Origin: Panicum virgatum
Taxonomy: Eukaryota; Streptophyta; Magnoliopsida; Poales; Poaceae
Reading direction: 5' to 3'
NCBI RefSeq assembly: GCF_016808335.1
Contig: NC_053148.1
Location: 2,668,180-2,732,179 of the forward strand
Length of the DNA stretch: 64,000 bases
This document shows positions 54,898 through 64,000 of the stretch, piece by piece; position 1 is the stretch's first letter; every line of letters starts with the position of its first letter. The notes beneath the pieces were generated by a model. That model saw nothing but the letters and a program-made list of their open reading frames with translations, ran no database searches and had not been told where the DNA came from. The translations under genes were made by a program, and so were the position numbers.

Positions 54898-55734
54898 ATG
54901 GCTAGCTTCACGCACGTGATCGTGGACGCTGAGGGTTGGGCGCATTCCAGTGCCCTCCACACCGGCCACTTTCCTCGTCTGCTGTGGCAGATGCTCAGGG
55001 CGTTTGACTACACTGAGCCCCCACAGTACTCCGGACACGAGTCTAGCTTGCTGGGCACCGAGCGCTGTCAGATGGTTGTAAAGATTCCTGCTTGCCCCGC
55101 TCGCTTGGACTGGGACTCGTGGCAGCTCACTGTCTATGGTAGGAAGCTGGCAGACTCCTGGGAGATTGCAGCTAGGAGGGCCATTGAGGAGTTCTCAGAA
55201 AAGCATAATGCAGAGGTGATAGATACTCCTTACAGTGTGTTTCCTCTGAGGGATGAGACCACTCAGGCCTATGCAGATCGGGTTAACCGCAACCTGAACA
55301 TCATGATGCCCGACTACAGCGTCAGGACAGCACTCTCGTTCAGCTACTCCTCAGCTTTGAGCAACATGTATGAGCAGCTTCGTGAGGAGAATGCGATATG
55401 CAGGAGCAAGGCTCGAGAGGCTCACCTCCATGAGCAGCACATGCTTGGTACCCAGGACAAGATCAAGACCCTGAAGGCCAAGTCTAGAGCAAGGAAGATC
55501 AGGATTCAGGAGTTGCAGGAGGAGTTAGAGAACAGGACTCAGATGGTGCAGCACCTTGAGGGGCAGCTTCAGCAGGCCCAGGAGTGGATTGAGGACGCCC
55601 AGGCTCAGGTGCAGGCAGCAGCAGAGATGGAGGCTGATGCAGCAGAGGAGGAGCCAGAAGAAGAAGAAGAGGAAGAGGACCCTGAGGAGATCGAGGGAGT
55701 GTCTGGAGTCGAGTCGGGACCTGGGACTCCGTGA
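54898..55734 (+). CDS. Extra ORF upstream of gag in the chromovirus, 278 aa
   Basis: Starts MASFTHVIVDAEGWAHS at an ATG immediately after ttcttacag. The N-terminal half (about 1-135) has aromatic and Cys residues and a pattern (SSLLGTERCQMVVKIPACP, WDSWQLTVYGRKLADSWEIA, DTPYSVFPLRDE) resembling hypothetical proteins encoded by grass retrotransposons. Residues about 155-240 are heptad-rich and Gln/Glu-rich (coiled coil), followed by an acidic Glu tail and PGTP. Extra ORFs before gag have been described in some rice gypsy elements (RIRE type). The function is unknown. The frame is intact, which fits a young element. Confidence 0.8.
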   Translation: MASFTHVIVDAEGWAHSSALHTGHFPRLLWQMLRAFDYTEPPQYSGHESSLLGTERCQMVVKIPACPARLDWDSWQLTVYGRKLADSWEIAARRAIEEFSEKHNAEVIDTPYSVFPLRDETTQAYADRVNRNLNIMMPDYSVRTALSFSYSSALSNMYEQLREENAICRSKAREAHLHEQHMLGTQDKIKTLKAKSRARKIRIQELQEELENRTQMVQHLEGQLQQAQEWIEDAQAQVQAAAEMEADAAEEEPEEEEEEEDPEEIEGVSGVESGPGTP

Positions 55735-56348
55735 GGACGTGGATGGATAGTGTTGATTCTCCCCTTGTAGTGTAGCCTTACTGTAGGATAGTTGGGTAGG
55801 ATGACCAACATAGAGCTTTAGGCTAACCTTGGGTTGAGAATTCTTTTGTGGCTCAGTAGTTTGAGTCATGTAGGATAACCCCTCGCTAGTGTGGTGTGTA
55901 GCCGGGTCGTGTAAGACCCTGTAGGGGTGTGTTGTAGGGTCGTTTGTGAACCCTTCTCCCATGTTAGTTTGTTGCCGTAGCACGGCTTGGGTTGTACTGA
56001 ACCTTGTTCCAGCTGAAGCAGCGTGGCTGCTTATTGTAAATTTTACTTCCGTAATGATCTTTTCTGTCAGTGTGTGAATTTTCAGATTTGAGTTGTGTTT
56101 GGATCGTCTTCGAATCTGAAACATTGTTGCGCGAGGTTCAGTTTTGCATACGTTAGAGCTACGTTGGACGAAACTTGTTGTGTTGATGCATTTTCAACCA
56201 AAGCAAGTAAATTTTAATTCCCTTGGTGAACCATCTCGCGAGAGAAATGATTCATGCCGTGTGTTCATATTATATATGCACATTCTTTACTTGCATGGAT
56301 TAGTCTTGCTAGCGAAATGGCTAACCAGGGGAATGATTCTTTTTGCAG

Positions 56349-59300
56349 ATGGGTGATAATCATGACAATGACAATCACGAGGCACTGCCCCAGCAACCTC
56401 CCTCTTTGGCTCAAGCCGTTGCAGCTCTTATCGCTGACCGCAACGAGCAGACGGAGTTAATAAGGCAACTGGTGCAAGCCCAAGTCAATGCCGGCAGAGG
56501 TCGACATGCTCCCCCGCTAGCACCAGCAGAAACTGACTATGTCGGTTTTCTGGCCACCCAGCCACCTCTGTTCCATAAGGCCGATGATCCCCTTGAGGCT
56601 GATGCCTGGATTCGCACCATTGAGGATAAGTTCAGCATCCTCAATTGCACAGAGATGGACAAAGCCGCCTTTGCAGCGCAACAGCTGCGAGGACCTGCGA
56701 AAATATGGTGGGTCAATCATAAGGCTTTACTTCCCGCTGGTACACGTCTCACTTGGGATGAGTTTGTGGCAGCGTTTAAAGCTCACCACATCCCTACGAG
56801 CTTAATGAGGCGAAAGATGGCAGAGTTCCTAGCCCTGAAACAAGGGACTAACACCGTGCTGCAATATGCTCAAACCTTCAATCAGCTATCTCAGTACGGC
56901 GGTTTTCATGTGGATACTGATGAGAAGAAGCAGGATTGCTTCAGAAGGGGACTCAGCACAAAACTTCAGGACAAGCTAGCTCTCACCACGTGCAATAACT
57001 TTACTGATCTGGTTAATAAGGCCATCACGCAGGAAGATGCCACGCTGGCACACAAAGCTGATAAGAAGAGAAAAGCACCTGCTGGATCCTCCAGCAATGC
57101 ACCCCAGAGGTACAAGCTGGTTCAGACAGGGAATCAGCAGGCTTCAAACCGTCCTCCACAGCAGGGCCGTTGGGTCGCTAGGCCACCCCAGCAACAGCAG
57201 CCGTGGGTACCTCGTTTCCCGACACAACAGCAGAGGCCGCTAATGCTACAAGCTCCACGCCCCAACAACTACCCTTGTTACAATTGTGGTAACCTGGGGC
57301 ACTTTGCACGAGACTGCCGTCTGCCACCTCGGCAGAATATCTACAAGACTCCAGCACTGAGTCAAAGTTCCAGCCAGAAGGATCATAAAAAGAAGGTTGT
57401 ACCTGCCAAGACTGGTCGTGTGAACTACACCACTTTGGAGGAAGTCCCGGAGGGCACTCAAGTGATGGCGGGTACGTTCTCCGTTAATCACTGCCCCGTT
57501 ACTGTGCTATTTGATTCTGGAGCATCTCATAACTTTATCAGTAAAGCATGTGTGACACGACTTCACTTACAAGTAACATGCCTAGAGAAACCCTACGTTA
57601 TTCAGACACCTGGCACCCGGTTAAATGCTGGCCAAGTAGTTCGAAATGTTCCCCTTACCTTGGGTGGGAAAAATTTTCCACTCACTCCCATTGTCCTTCC
57701 AAGTCAAGGGATAGATATCATACTTGGAATGAATTGGATGAAGAAGCATGGCGTTATCATCAATACCTCTTCTCGTATCCTTCAGTTCAACTCTTCCATG
57801 TATGGTTCTATGGAAATCCATCTTTCCCAGCATGCAATTCCAGCCACTGTCATATACCATCTTGAGGGAAAAATCCTAGAGGTAATTCCAGTGGTTTGTG
57901 AATACCCCGATGTGTTTCCGGAGGACTTGCCAGGCATGCCTCCCGATCGGGATATTGAGTTTGTCATTGAGTTACAACCTGGCACAGCGCCTATATCTCG
58001 AAGGCCATATCGAATGACTCCGAATGAGTTAGCTGAATTAAAAATCCAGTTACAAGAGTTGCTGGATAAAGGCTATATCCGACCGAGCACCTCACCTTGG
58101 GGTTGCCCGGCTCTGTTCGTAAAGAAGAAAGATCACGGGCTGAGGCTATGTGTGGATTACCGACCTCTGAATGCAGTGACCATCAAAAACAAATATCCAC
58201 TTCCTCGTATTGATATTCTTTTTGATCAACTAGCCGGAGCTAAGGTATTCTCAAAAATAGATCTTCGATCTGGCTATCATCAGATAAAAATCAGACCGGT
58301 GGATATACCAAAAACAGCATTTTCTACTCGTTATGGGTTATATGAGTATTTGGTGATGTCCTTCGGATTAACTAATGCTCCCGCTTATTTCATGTACCTC
58401 ATGAATTCTGTATTTATGCCGGAGTTAGACAAGTTCGTCGTGGTCTTCATTGATGACATCTTGATCTACTCCAAGAATGAGGAAGAACATACCCAGCATC
58501 TTCATATAGTACTTCAGCGTCTGAGAGAGCACCAACTTTATGCCAAATTCAGCAAGTGTGACTTCTGGCTGAAGGAAGTACCATTCCTCGGTCACGTCAT
58601 ATCTGCTGAGGGCATCTCTGTGGATCCCAGTAAAGTACAGGATGTACTCGATTGGGAAGCTCCCACTTCAGTTCCTGAAATCCGCAGTTTCTTGGGTTTA
58701 GCTGGGTATTATCGACGATTTATTCCAGAATTCTCCCGAATTGCGAAGCCGATGACTGAACTTCTGAAAAAGGGTGTCAAGTTCTATTGGAGTAATCAAT
58801 GTGAGGAAGCTTTCCAGAAATTGAAGACACTTCTCACTTCTGCTCCAATCTTGGCCCAACCAGATACTACAAAACCATTCGATGTCTACTGTGATGCCTC
58901 AGGCACAGGACTTGGCTGTGTTCTGATGCAGGAGAACCGAGTGATTGCTTATGCATCTCGATCGCTCAAGCGTCACGAAGAAAACTATCCCACTCATGAT
59001 CTTGAATTAGCAGCTGTGGTCCATTCACTGAAGATCTGGCGACACTATCTTTTAGGTTCATTGTGCAACATCTATACCGATCACAAGAGCCTCAAATATC
59101 TGTTCACTCAAGCTGATTTGAACATGCGTCAAAGAAGATGGCTTGAGTTGATTAAAGATTATGAGCTCCAAGTGCATTATCATCCTGGCAAGGCAAATGT
59201 AGTTGCTGATGCGCTAAGTCGCAAAGCTCACTGTCATTGCATCTCAGCTATACCATTAAGCGAATCTCTTTGCTTTGAAATGGAAAAGCTGAACTTAAGT

Positions 59301-59564
59301 ATTGTACCACATGGCACATTGGCTCATCTAGAGCTTACTCCTACTCTTCGTGATCTCATCATAGCGGCACAAAAGCTAGATAAAGGGGTGAAGGAAATTC
59401 AGAGAAGACTATCAGAAGGAGACCCTAAAGTGAATTGCTTCCACCATGATACTGAGAATGTATTATGGTTCAAGAACCGATTAGTGGTGCCTAAGAATTT
59501 TGAGCTTAGAAAACAGATCCTTGATGAAGCCCATACTTCACGACTATCAATTCATCCGGGGTAG
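56349..59564 (+). CDS. Chromovirus gag, protease, reverse transcriptase and RNase H
   Basis: Starts [16 protein letters not shown] at an ATG directly after ctttttgcag. In order: gag capsid-like region, CCHC zinc knuckle [14 protein letters not shown] (about 57276), aspartic protease [12 protein letters not shown] (about 57510), reverse transcriptase with [19 protein letters not shown] (about 58155) and the catalytic FIDDILIYS (about 58446), RNase H with [11 protein letters not shown] (about 58885) and [10 protein letters not shown]. The frame ends at a tag stop at 59562-59564, inside the conserved integrase start, because of a run of four G at 59558-59561 where relatives would be in frame with three. 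The rest of pol continues in the +1 frame. All catalytic residues up to that point are present. Confidence 0.93.
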   Translation: MGDNHDNDNHEALPQQPPSLAQAVAALIADRNEQTELIRQLVQAQVNAGRGRHAPPLAPAETDYVGFLATQPPLFHKADDPLEADAWIRTIEDKFSILNCTEMDKAAFAAQQLRGPAKIWWVNHKALLPAGTRLTWDEFVAAFKAHHIPTSLMRRKMAEFLALKQGTNTVLQYAQTFNQLSQYGGFHVDTDEKKQDCFRRGLSTKLQDKLALTTCNNFTDLVNKAITQEDATLAHKADKKRKAPAGSSSNAPQRYKLVQTGNQQASNRPPQQGRWVARPPQQQQPWVPRFPTQQQRPLMLQAPRPNNYPCYNCGNLGHFARDCRLPPRQNIYKTPALSQSSSQKDHKKKVVPAKTGRVNYTTLEEVPEGTQVMAGTFSVNHCPVTVLFDSGASHNFISKACVTRLHLQVTCLEKPYVIQTPGTRLNAGQVVRNVPLTLGGKNFPLTPIVLPSQGIDIILGMNWMKKHGVIINTSSRILQFNSSMYGSMEIHLSQHAIPATVIYHLEGKILEVIPVVCEYPDVFPEDLPGMPPDRDIEFVIELQPGTAPISRRPYRMTPNELAELKIQLQELLDKGYIRPSTSPWGCPALFVKKKDHGLRLCVDYRPLNAVTIKNKYPLPRIDILFDQLAGAKVFSKIDLRSGYHQIKIRPVDIPKTAFSTRYGLYEYLVMSFGLTNAPAYFMYLMNSVFMPELDKFVVVFIDDILIYSKNEEEHTQHLHIVLQRLREHQLYAKFSKCDFWLKEVPFLGHVISAEGISVDPSKVQDVLDWEAPTSVPEIRSFLGLAGYYRRFIPEFSRIAKPMTELLKKGVKFYWSNQCEEAFQKLKTLLTSAPILAQPDTTKPFDVYCDASGTGLGCVLMQENRVIAYASRSLKRHEENYPTHDLELAAVVHSLKIWRHYLLGSLCNIYTDHKSLKYLFTQADLNMRQRRWLELIKDYELQVHYHPGKANVVADALSRKAHCHCISAIPLSESLCFEMEKLNLSIVPHGTLAHLELTPTLRDLIIAAQKLDKGVKEIQRRLSEGDPKVNCFHHDTENVLWFKNRLVVPKNFELRKQILDEAHTSRLSIHPG

Positions 59565-60975
59565 CAACAAGATGTACCAAGATCTGAAGCAACGATTTTG
59601 GTGGACTCGGATGAAAAGGGAAATAGCCAAGTATGTGTCAGAATGTGATATCTGTCGGAGGGTTAAAGCCAGTCATCTCAGACCCGCTGGGACTCTTCAA
59701 CCCTTGAGTATTCCTGAATGGAAATGGGAAGACATTAGTATGGACTTTATAGTTGGCCTGCCTCGAACTCAAAAGGGATACGATTCTATTTGGGTTGTGG
59801 TCGACAGGTTAACCAAGTCAGCACATTTTCTGCCAGTTAGTACTCGTTATTCCACAAAAAGATATGCGGAGTTATATGTTGAGCGTATCTTATGCCTGCA
59901 TGGTATACCCAAGACTATCATCTCTGATCGTGGTAGCCAATTCACTGCTCGCTTCTGGGAACAATTGCATACTTGCTTAGGAACTCGGGTGATTCGCAGC
60001 TCTGCTTACCACCCTCAAACAGATGGCCAAACAGAGAGAATTAATCAGATTCTGGAAGATATGCTTCGTGCATGTGTCTTGACCTATCCACAGAAATGGG
60101 ATCAATGTTTGCCATTAGCTGAATTTTCTTATAACAATAGTTATCAAGAAAGCATCAAAATGGCTCCATTTGAAGCCTTATACGGTCGTCGATGTCGTAC
60201 ACCTCTGAATTGGTCTGAAACTGGGGAAAGAACAATCTTTGGGCCCGACATGGTTCAAGAGGCCGAAGAACAAGTCCGCCTTATCCAAGCCAACTTAAAG
60301 ATTGCACAATCTCGACAGAAGAGCTATGCAGATAAAAGAAGAGATCCACTCGTCTTTAAGGTCGGTGATCACGTCTATCTGAAAGTATCACCTTGGAAAG
60401 GCGTGCAAAGGTTTGGAATAAAAGGAAAGTTAGCTCCCCGCTACATCGGTCCATATCCAATTGTGGAACGATGCGGTCCTGTGGCTTATCGGTTGGATCT
60501 TCCAGCGAATCTTTCTGCAGTTCATGACATCTTCCATGTGTCACAACTCAGACTGTGCCTTAGAATTCCGACGGAAGCTGTTGAAAGTGACTCGATTCAA
60601 TTAGAGTCTGATCTCACTTATTCTGAGCATCCTATCAAGATTATCGATCGCAAGGATCGAGTTACTCGTCGCACAACCAACCGATTCTACAAAGTTCAAT
60701 GGAGTAATCACTCCGAAGATGAAGCGACTTGGGAGAAGGAAGAATTTCTGAAATCCAAGTATCCGGAGTTTTTAAACGCTCATCCAGGTACTACATCTCC
60801 GAACCCTTTCCGCCTGTTGAATTTTCTCATGCTTGAATCTCGGGACGAGATTCTTTTAAGGGGGGAAGGCTGTAACACCCCTGTGTTAATCGTCCTGCTA
60901 ATCACGATTTATCTCGCTAATCGTGGACTCAAATTCGTCGTTAACGCTAATCGCGTTCGCTTAGTAAACATCTAG
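59565..60975 (+). CDS. Chromovirus integrase and chromodomain (shifted frame)
   Basis: This is the remainder of pol, displaced by one base relative to the upstream frame. It has the integrase zinc-binding cysteines (SECDICRRVKASHLRPAG, about 59640), the catalytic triad regions SMDFIVGLPRT, ISDRGSQFTARFW and YHPQTDGQTERINQ (about 59735-60040), and the KSYADKRRDPLVFKVGD segment. A C-terminal chromodomain-like part at about 60635-60775 has VTRRTTNRFYKVQWSNHSED and ATWEKEEF. The frame runs through the polypurine tract and ends at 60975, 105 bases inside the 3' LTR. Confidence 0.9.
60858..60867 (+). promoter_or_regulatory. Polypurine tract
   Basis: aaggggggaa three bases before the 3' LTR start at 60871; it primes plus-strand DNA synthesis in LTR retroelements. 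Confidence 0.85.
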
Positions 60976-63900
60976 TTAGCCGTGTTCGATCTCGTTTTTG
61001 TCCTTGATCTGAGCTCCAAATCAACTTCCGCCCAAAACGAAAGTTGTAGATCTTTTAATCCTCTACAACTTCTATTTTGGCCAAATTTCATGTTCCCATA
61101 CGAAATTTGGAGTTTCAACTGTTCGAACTCGAGCAAAAATCATTTAAACGAAGAAACAGTGCATCTCCTGTGCTCGGCACTGTGCCGCCCCGACGCCATA
61201 CCGGCGTCTGGTCGCCGGCGAGCGACGCCACGCGTCGGCAATCGCGGCCCCTGACGCCGCTCTTTCACCTAGCACTGGCCTGGAAGCTTCCGTTCAGTCC
61301 ATCCCTATCCCTTTCCCGAGTTGTTGCGCAGAGCACGAGCTCGAGTCGCCGCCGTTCGTCGCGCCGGCCACGGCTCGCCGTCCCGCCTCGATTCGTCGCA
61401 CCCAAGCTGCGCAACCTCGCCCCGACCTCACTCCGTTCCATCCCGTGCCTGCTCGAGTCGTTTCCCCGGCCGAAATCGAGCTGCAGAACTTCGTCCGCCA
61501 TTGCCGTCGCCCCGAACTCCACCCCGCGCCGTCGAGCTTCCCTCTCCGAGGTCTTCTCCGCCCAAATCGAGCCCCTGGTGAGCTCCACCGCGCTCTCCTC
61601 TCTCTTCCTGACACCTTTACCCCGGCCTAATCCGCGGCCGCCGCCGTCGAAGCGCCGCCGCGCCGCCGCGAACGCGCCGCCACCCTCACTGTGCACGCCG
61701 CCGTAGCTCTCTGCTCCTCCCTGGGCGCCACCTCCGCGCGCCCTAGGGCCGCTCGGCCTCCCCGTAGCTCGCGCCGCCCCTTGCCGCGGCAGCCTTGCGC
61801 CGCCGGAGCCGGAACGGCTCGGCGCCGCCGCTAGCCGCCGCCGCCCCCAGCCAGGGTCGCCGCCGCGCGGTCGCGGGGCCGTCCTGTGCATGCGCGGGGG
61901 CCCCGCTCGTGCGCCCCGGGGGCCGCCTGCCCGTCCCGGCCGCCTGCCCGTCCCGGCCGTAGGGCCCCGCCGCTAGCCGCCGGCCGGCCCCGCCGGAGGG
62001 GAGTGCCGCCGCGGCCTGCCGGCCGCGCCCTATGGCGTGCGGTCGCAAAGCAGAGGAGGGGGCGAGCTGGGCTCCCTGGCAAGTGGGGCCCGGCTGTCAG
62101 CCCCCCCCTCTTTTATGTTTTCCAATTTATGTTTTTATTCTAAATTCGGCTGAAAGTTCATAATTGTGTATAAAATCACAGAAAAATGCGAAAAATGCCA
62201 AACCAATTTTGTTAGGTTTCTAAAATAATGATCTTCAGAGGAAAAATACTGGTTTACGTGAATTGTCATTTTTTCTCTGATGAAAAATTCAATTTGTGTT
62301 TAACCTAGTTTATTTGTACCACTTGTTCTATAGCTCTAAAAATTATGAAAATTTGCAGTGGCTTACTCTTGGTACGTGTAATCCACTGTAAAAATTGCAG
62401 GTGCTAGTGATGTGCACTTTTGGGTAGATCTATTTATGTTCTTTTTCCTGGCTAGGGTTAGTTAATTGCTTTGATAGCAGTAGCTTATGTTGGAAAATTT
62501 TGTGAGGCATGCCTACTGCTTTCGCGTTGATCTGGTTATTTGTTTCGTGCATGCAAAGCAAATTCCTGTTAATCCATGCTAACCTAAGTCGTTTTAGTAG
62601 TTGTTTTCGAAGGAAACACTTCAGGCTAAATGTTTAAACCTTGTTTTCACATCGTAAGCTCTTATGCATTGCTCTGTGTCCTATCTGTTGCATGACATAT
62701 TTTATTCGTGTAGACGCCACGACCGACGCTGTCCACGAGCTAGTTTGCTGAGCCGGTCCAGGAGCCACGAGCAGGAGAGCAGCAGGAGGTCGTCGTTGAG
62801 CACGCCTCCAGCAGACTTTGTTAACCCCGCTGACCTGCAAGGCAAGCCCCGGAGCATACCGTAATTTAAAATTATTCAATGTTATTTAAGTATTGTGCAT
62901 TTATGTTCTAGGAGTTGAATGGAACCATAGTATGCATGTTTTTCCCTAGGTACCGTGGGCCTATACTAGTATGCAGGTGTCGATAGAAATGCTTTGCTAA
63001 ATAGGATTTCGGTAGAAGTCGAGTGATTGCTGTCACTCGCAAGTTTAGGATCTTGATCCCTTAGCTTTGGCTTAGAATACGTTGATGAGTAAAAAGAATT
63101 GGAGACCAGGCGGAAAATGAGTTGGTTTATGTGAGAAAATGAACTCCCGCCTGTGTCGATTGAGGACCGTACCGTTGTTGGCCCTGATGACCGAGTTTGA
63201 ACAGTACTAACCACATACCGGAAGTAGGAGGTAGTCGAAACCGGTAAGCTGTGTACCACATTACAGCGGTGATTTGAATTCCGCCATGCTACGCTGGGCG
63301 TGGGAGTTGGCGGGTGTTGGATAGGATGCCGCCTCCGGGTTCTCCGGGAGTTCACCGCGAGGGGCCCATCACCTGGGTTTTAGCAGGCGTAGTTCAGATG
63401 CCGTGGTAATGTGGAAACAGTTGACGCGCATGGCCCGGCGGGGTTTACATGTGTCGTGTGAGTTAGGTCCACCTTGCAAGGTTAAATCGGATCGATTCGC
63501 CGTTTCTCTCGGTTAGAGAACCTTGGTCACTGCGTCACATCGTAGTAAGAAGTGGAATAAGTATTGAAAGGTACGATGGAATGCTTTACCTGTTGTTCTG
63601 AAGGTTTACTCTAATCTACCATGTGTGCTCTAGATGATTAGGCAAACTTAGTTAATACTTGAGATACTAAACGGAGCTAAAGTATTGAAAGTAAGGATTC
63701 ACTTCTAGCAGCCTTTCAGCAAAAGAGCTCCAGAACCAAAAAGCCTTGCATGTCTAAGTAATGGGCTAAGTATACCCAGAGTCGGGTAAGCCTTGCTGAG
63801 TATTAGTATACTCAGGGTGTTGTTGTAACCCTTCTGAGCAGGTTGTGTCCCGACGGACTTCGAGGAGATCTGTGCGTCCTGGATTGGACAGCCACTCCCT

Positions 63901-64000
63901 CCAGGTTGGACCGTCGAGTGGGCCCCGTCTTCCCCGTGAAGATTGGGCAGGTTGGCGTCACATCGGTGGGCAGGATGTGGAGCTCACCTTTTATCGTCGT
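60871..64000 (+). repeat. 3' LTR, truncated by the window end
   Basis: Matches the 5' LTR from its first base; about 3,130 of an expected 3,440 bp are inside the window. Differences from the 5' copy are mostly single-base insertions or deletions. Confidence 0.93.

Larger units (their letters stand above)
50406..64000 (+). mobile_element. Young Tekay/Del-type chromovirus (Ty3/gypsy), 3' end outside window
   Basis: Order: 5' LTR 50406-53845, primer binding site 53848-53859, leader, extra ORF 54898-55734, gag-pol 56349-60975 (one frameshift), polypurine tract 60858-60867, 3' LTR from 60871, cut by the window end at 64000. LTR ends are tgtaacaccc and gctgctaca. The long LTR, single gag-pol frame and C-terminal chromodomain point to the Tekay/Del clade. 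It inserted into the LTR of the minus-strand element; the 5-bp site before it is atcat, and its partner lies beyond the window. Confidence 0.93.

Overview
This is nuclear DNA from a grass. Panicoid affiliation is likely but is inference from sequence style only. The evidence is GC-rich, often intronless genes beside AT-rich intergenic DNA, dense Tourist-like MITEs, Pack-MULE-type elements, a DUF1618 gene (a family expanded in grasses) and a chromodomain Ty3/gypsy retrotransposon with very long LTRs.

Genic part. Positions 1.3-9.2 kb hold three intact genes: a mitochondrial/plastid-type PPR protein (minus), a six-exon ALKBH10B-like RNA demethylase (plus) sharing a 368-bp divergent promoter with it, and an intronless CAF1 deadenylase (plus). 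Further single genes are a membrane-anchored methyltransferase-like protein (22.2-23.4 kb, minus), a two-exon CCDC97/DUF2052 protein (29.1-31.2 kb, plus), a DUF1618 gene with a premature stop and missing 3' exons (39.0-40.5 kb) running into a partial copy of the CCDC97 gene (41.0-41.5 kb), and a three-exon HAD acid phosphatase (42.9-45.8 kb, minus) with a duplicated N-terminal module. Two genes act on mRNA (ALKBH, CAF1), one on organellar RNA (PPR) and one probably on the spliceosome (CCDC97). Nothing suggests they form a pathway; the layout is ordinary plant gene order.

Transposon part. Several nested clusters can be resolved to the base from target-site duplications (TSDs). (1) 10.3-14.65 kb: an old Mutator-like element (MULE) contains two solo LTRs (TSDs ccagc and agagg) and a GC-rich Pack-MULE (9-bp TSD caaaaaatt) with a 512-bp-period tandem duplication. 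(2) 24.58-28.52 kb: a Tourist-like element (TSD taa) contains a 5'-truncated LINE (16-bp TSD), which contains a solo LTR (TSD gagct). (3) 33.46-38.90 kb: a MULE has a 3.6-kb Helitron inserted inside its left terminal repeat; the Helitron carries a remnant RPA-like protein. Many MITEs and two hAT-like elements lie between them, and two of these break up or abut a decayed trypsin-like protease gene at 14.7-15.9 kb.

From about 46.3 kb to the window end lie two related chromoviruses in opposite orientation. A minus-strand, gag/pol-less element is interrupted in its 5' LTR at 50,405 by a very young plus-strand Tekay/Del-type element: 3.44-kb LTR, primer binding site, an extra 278-aa ORF, gag-pol with one frameshift, chromodomain and 3' LTR running off the window. 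Both of its coding regions start on an ATG placed directly after a perfect 3' splice-site motif, which is the most intriguing regulatory feature seen here.
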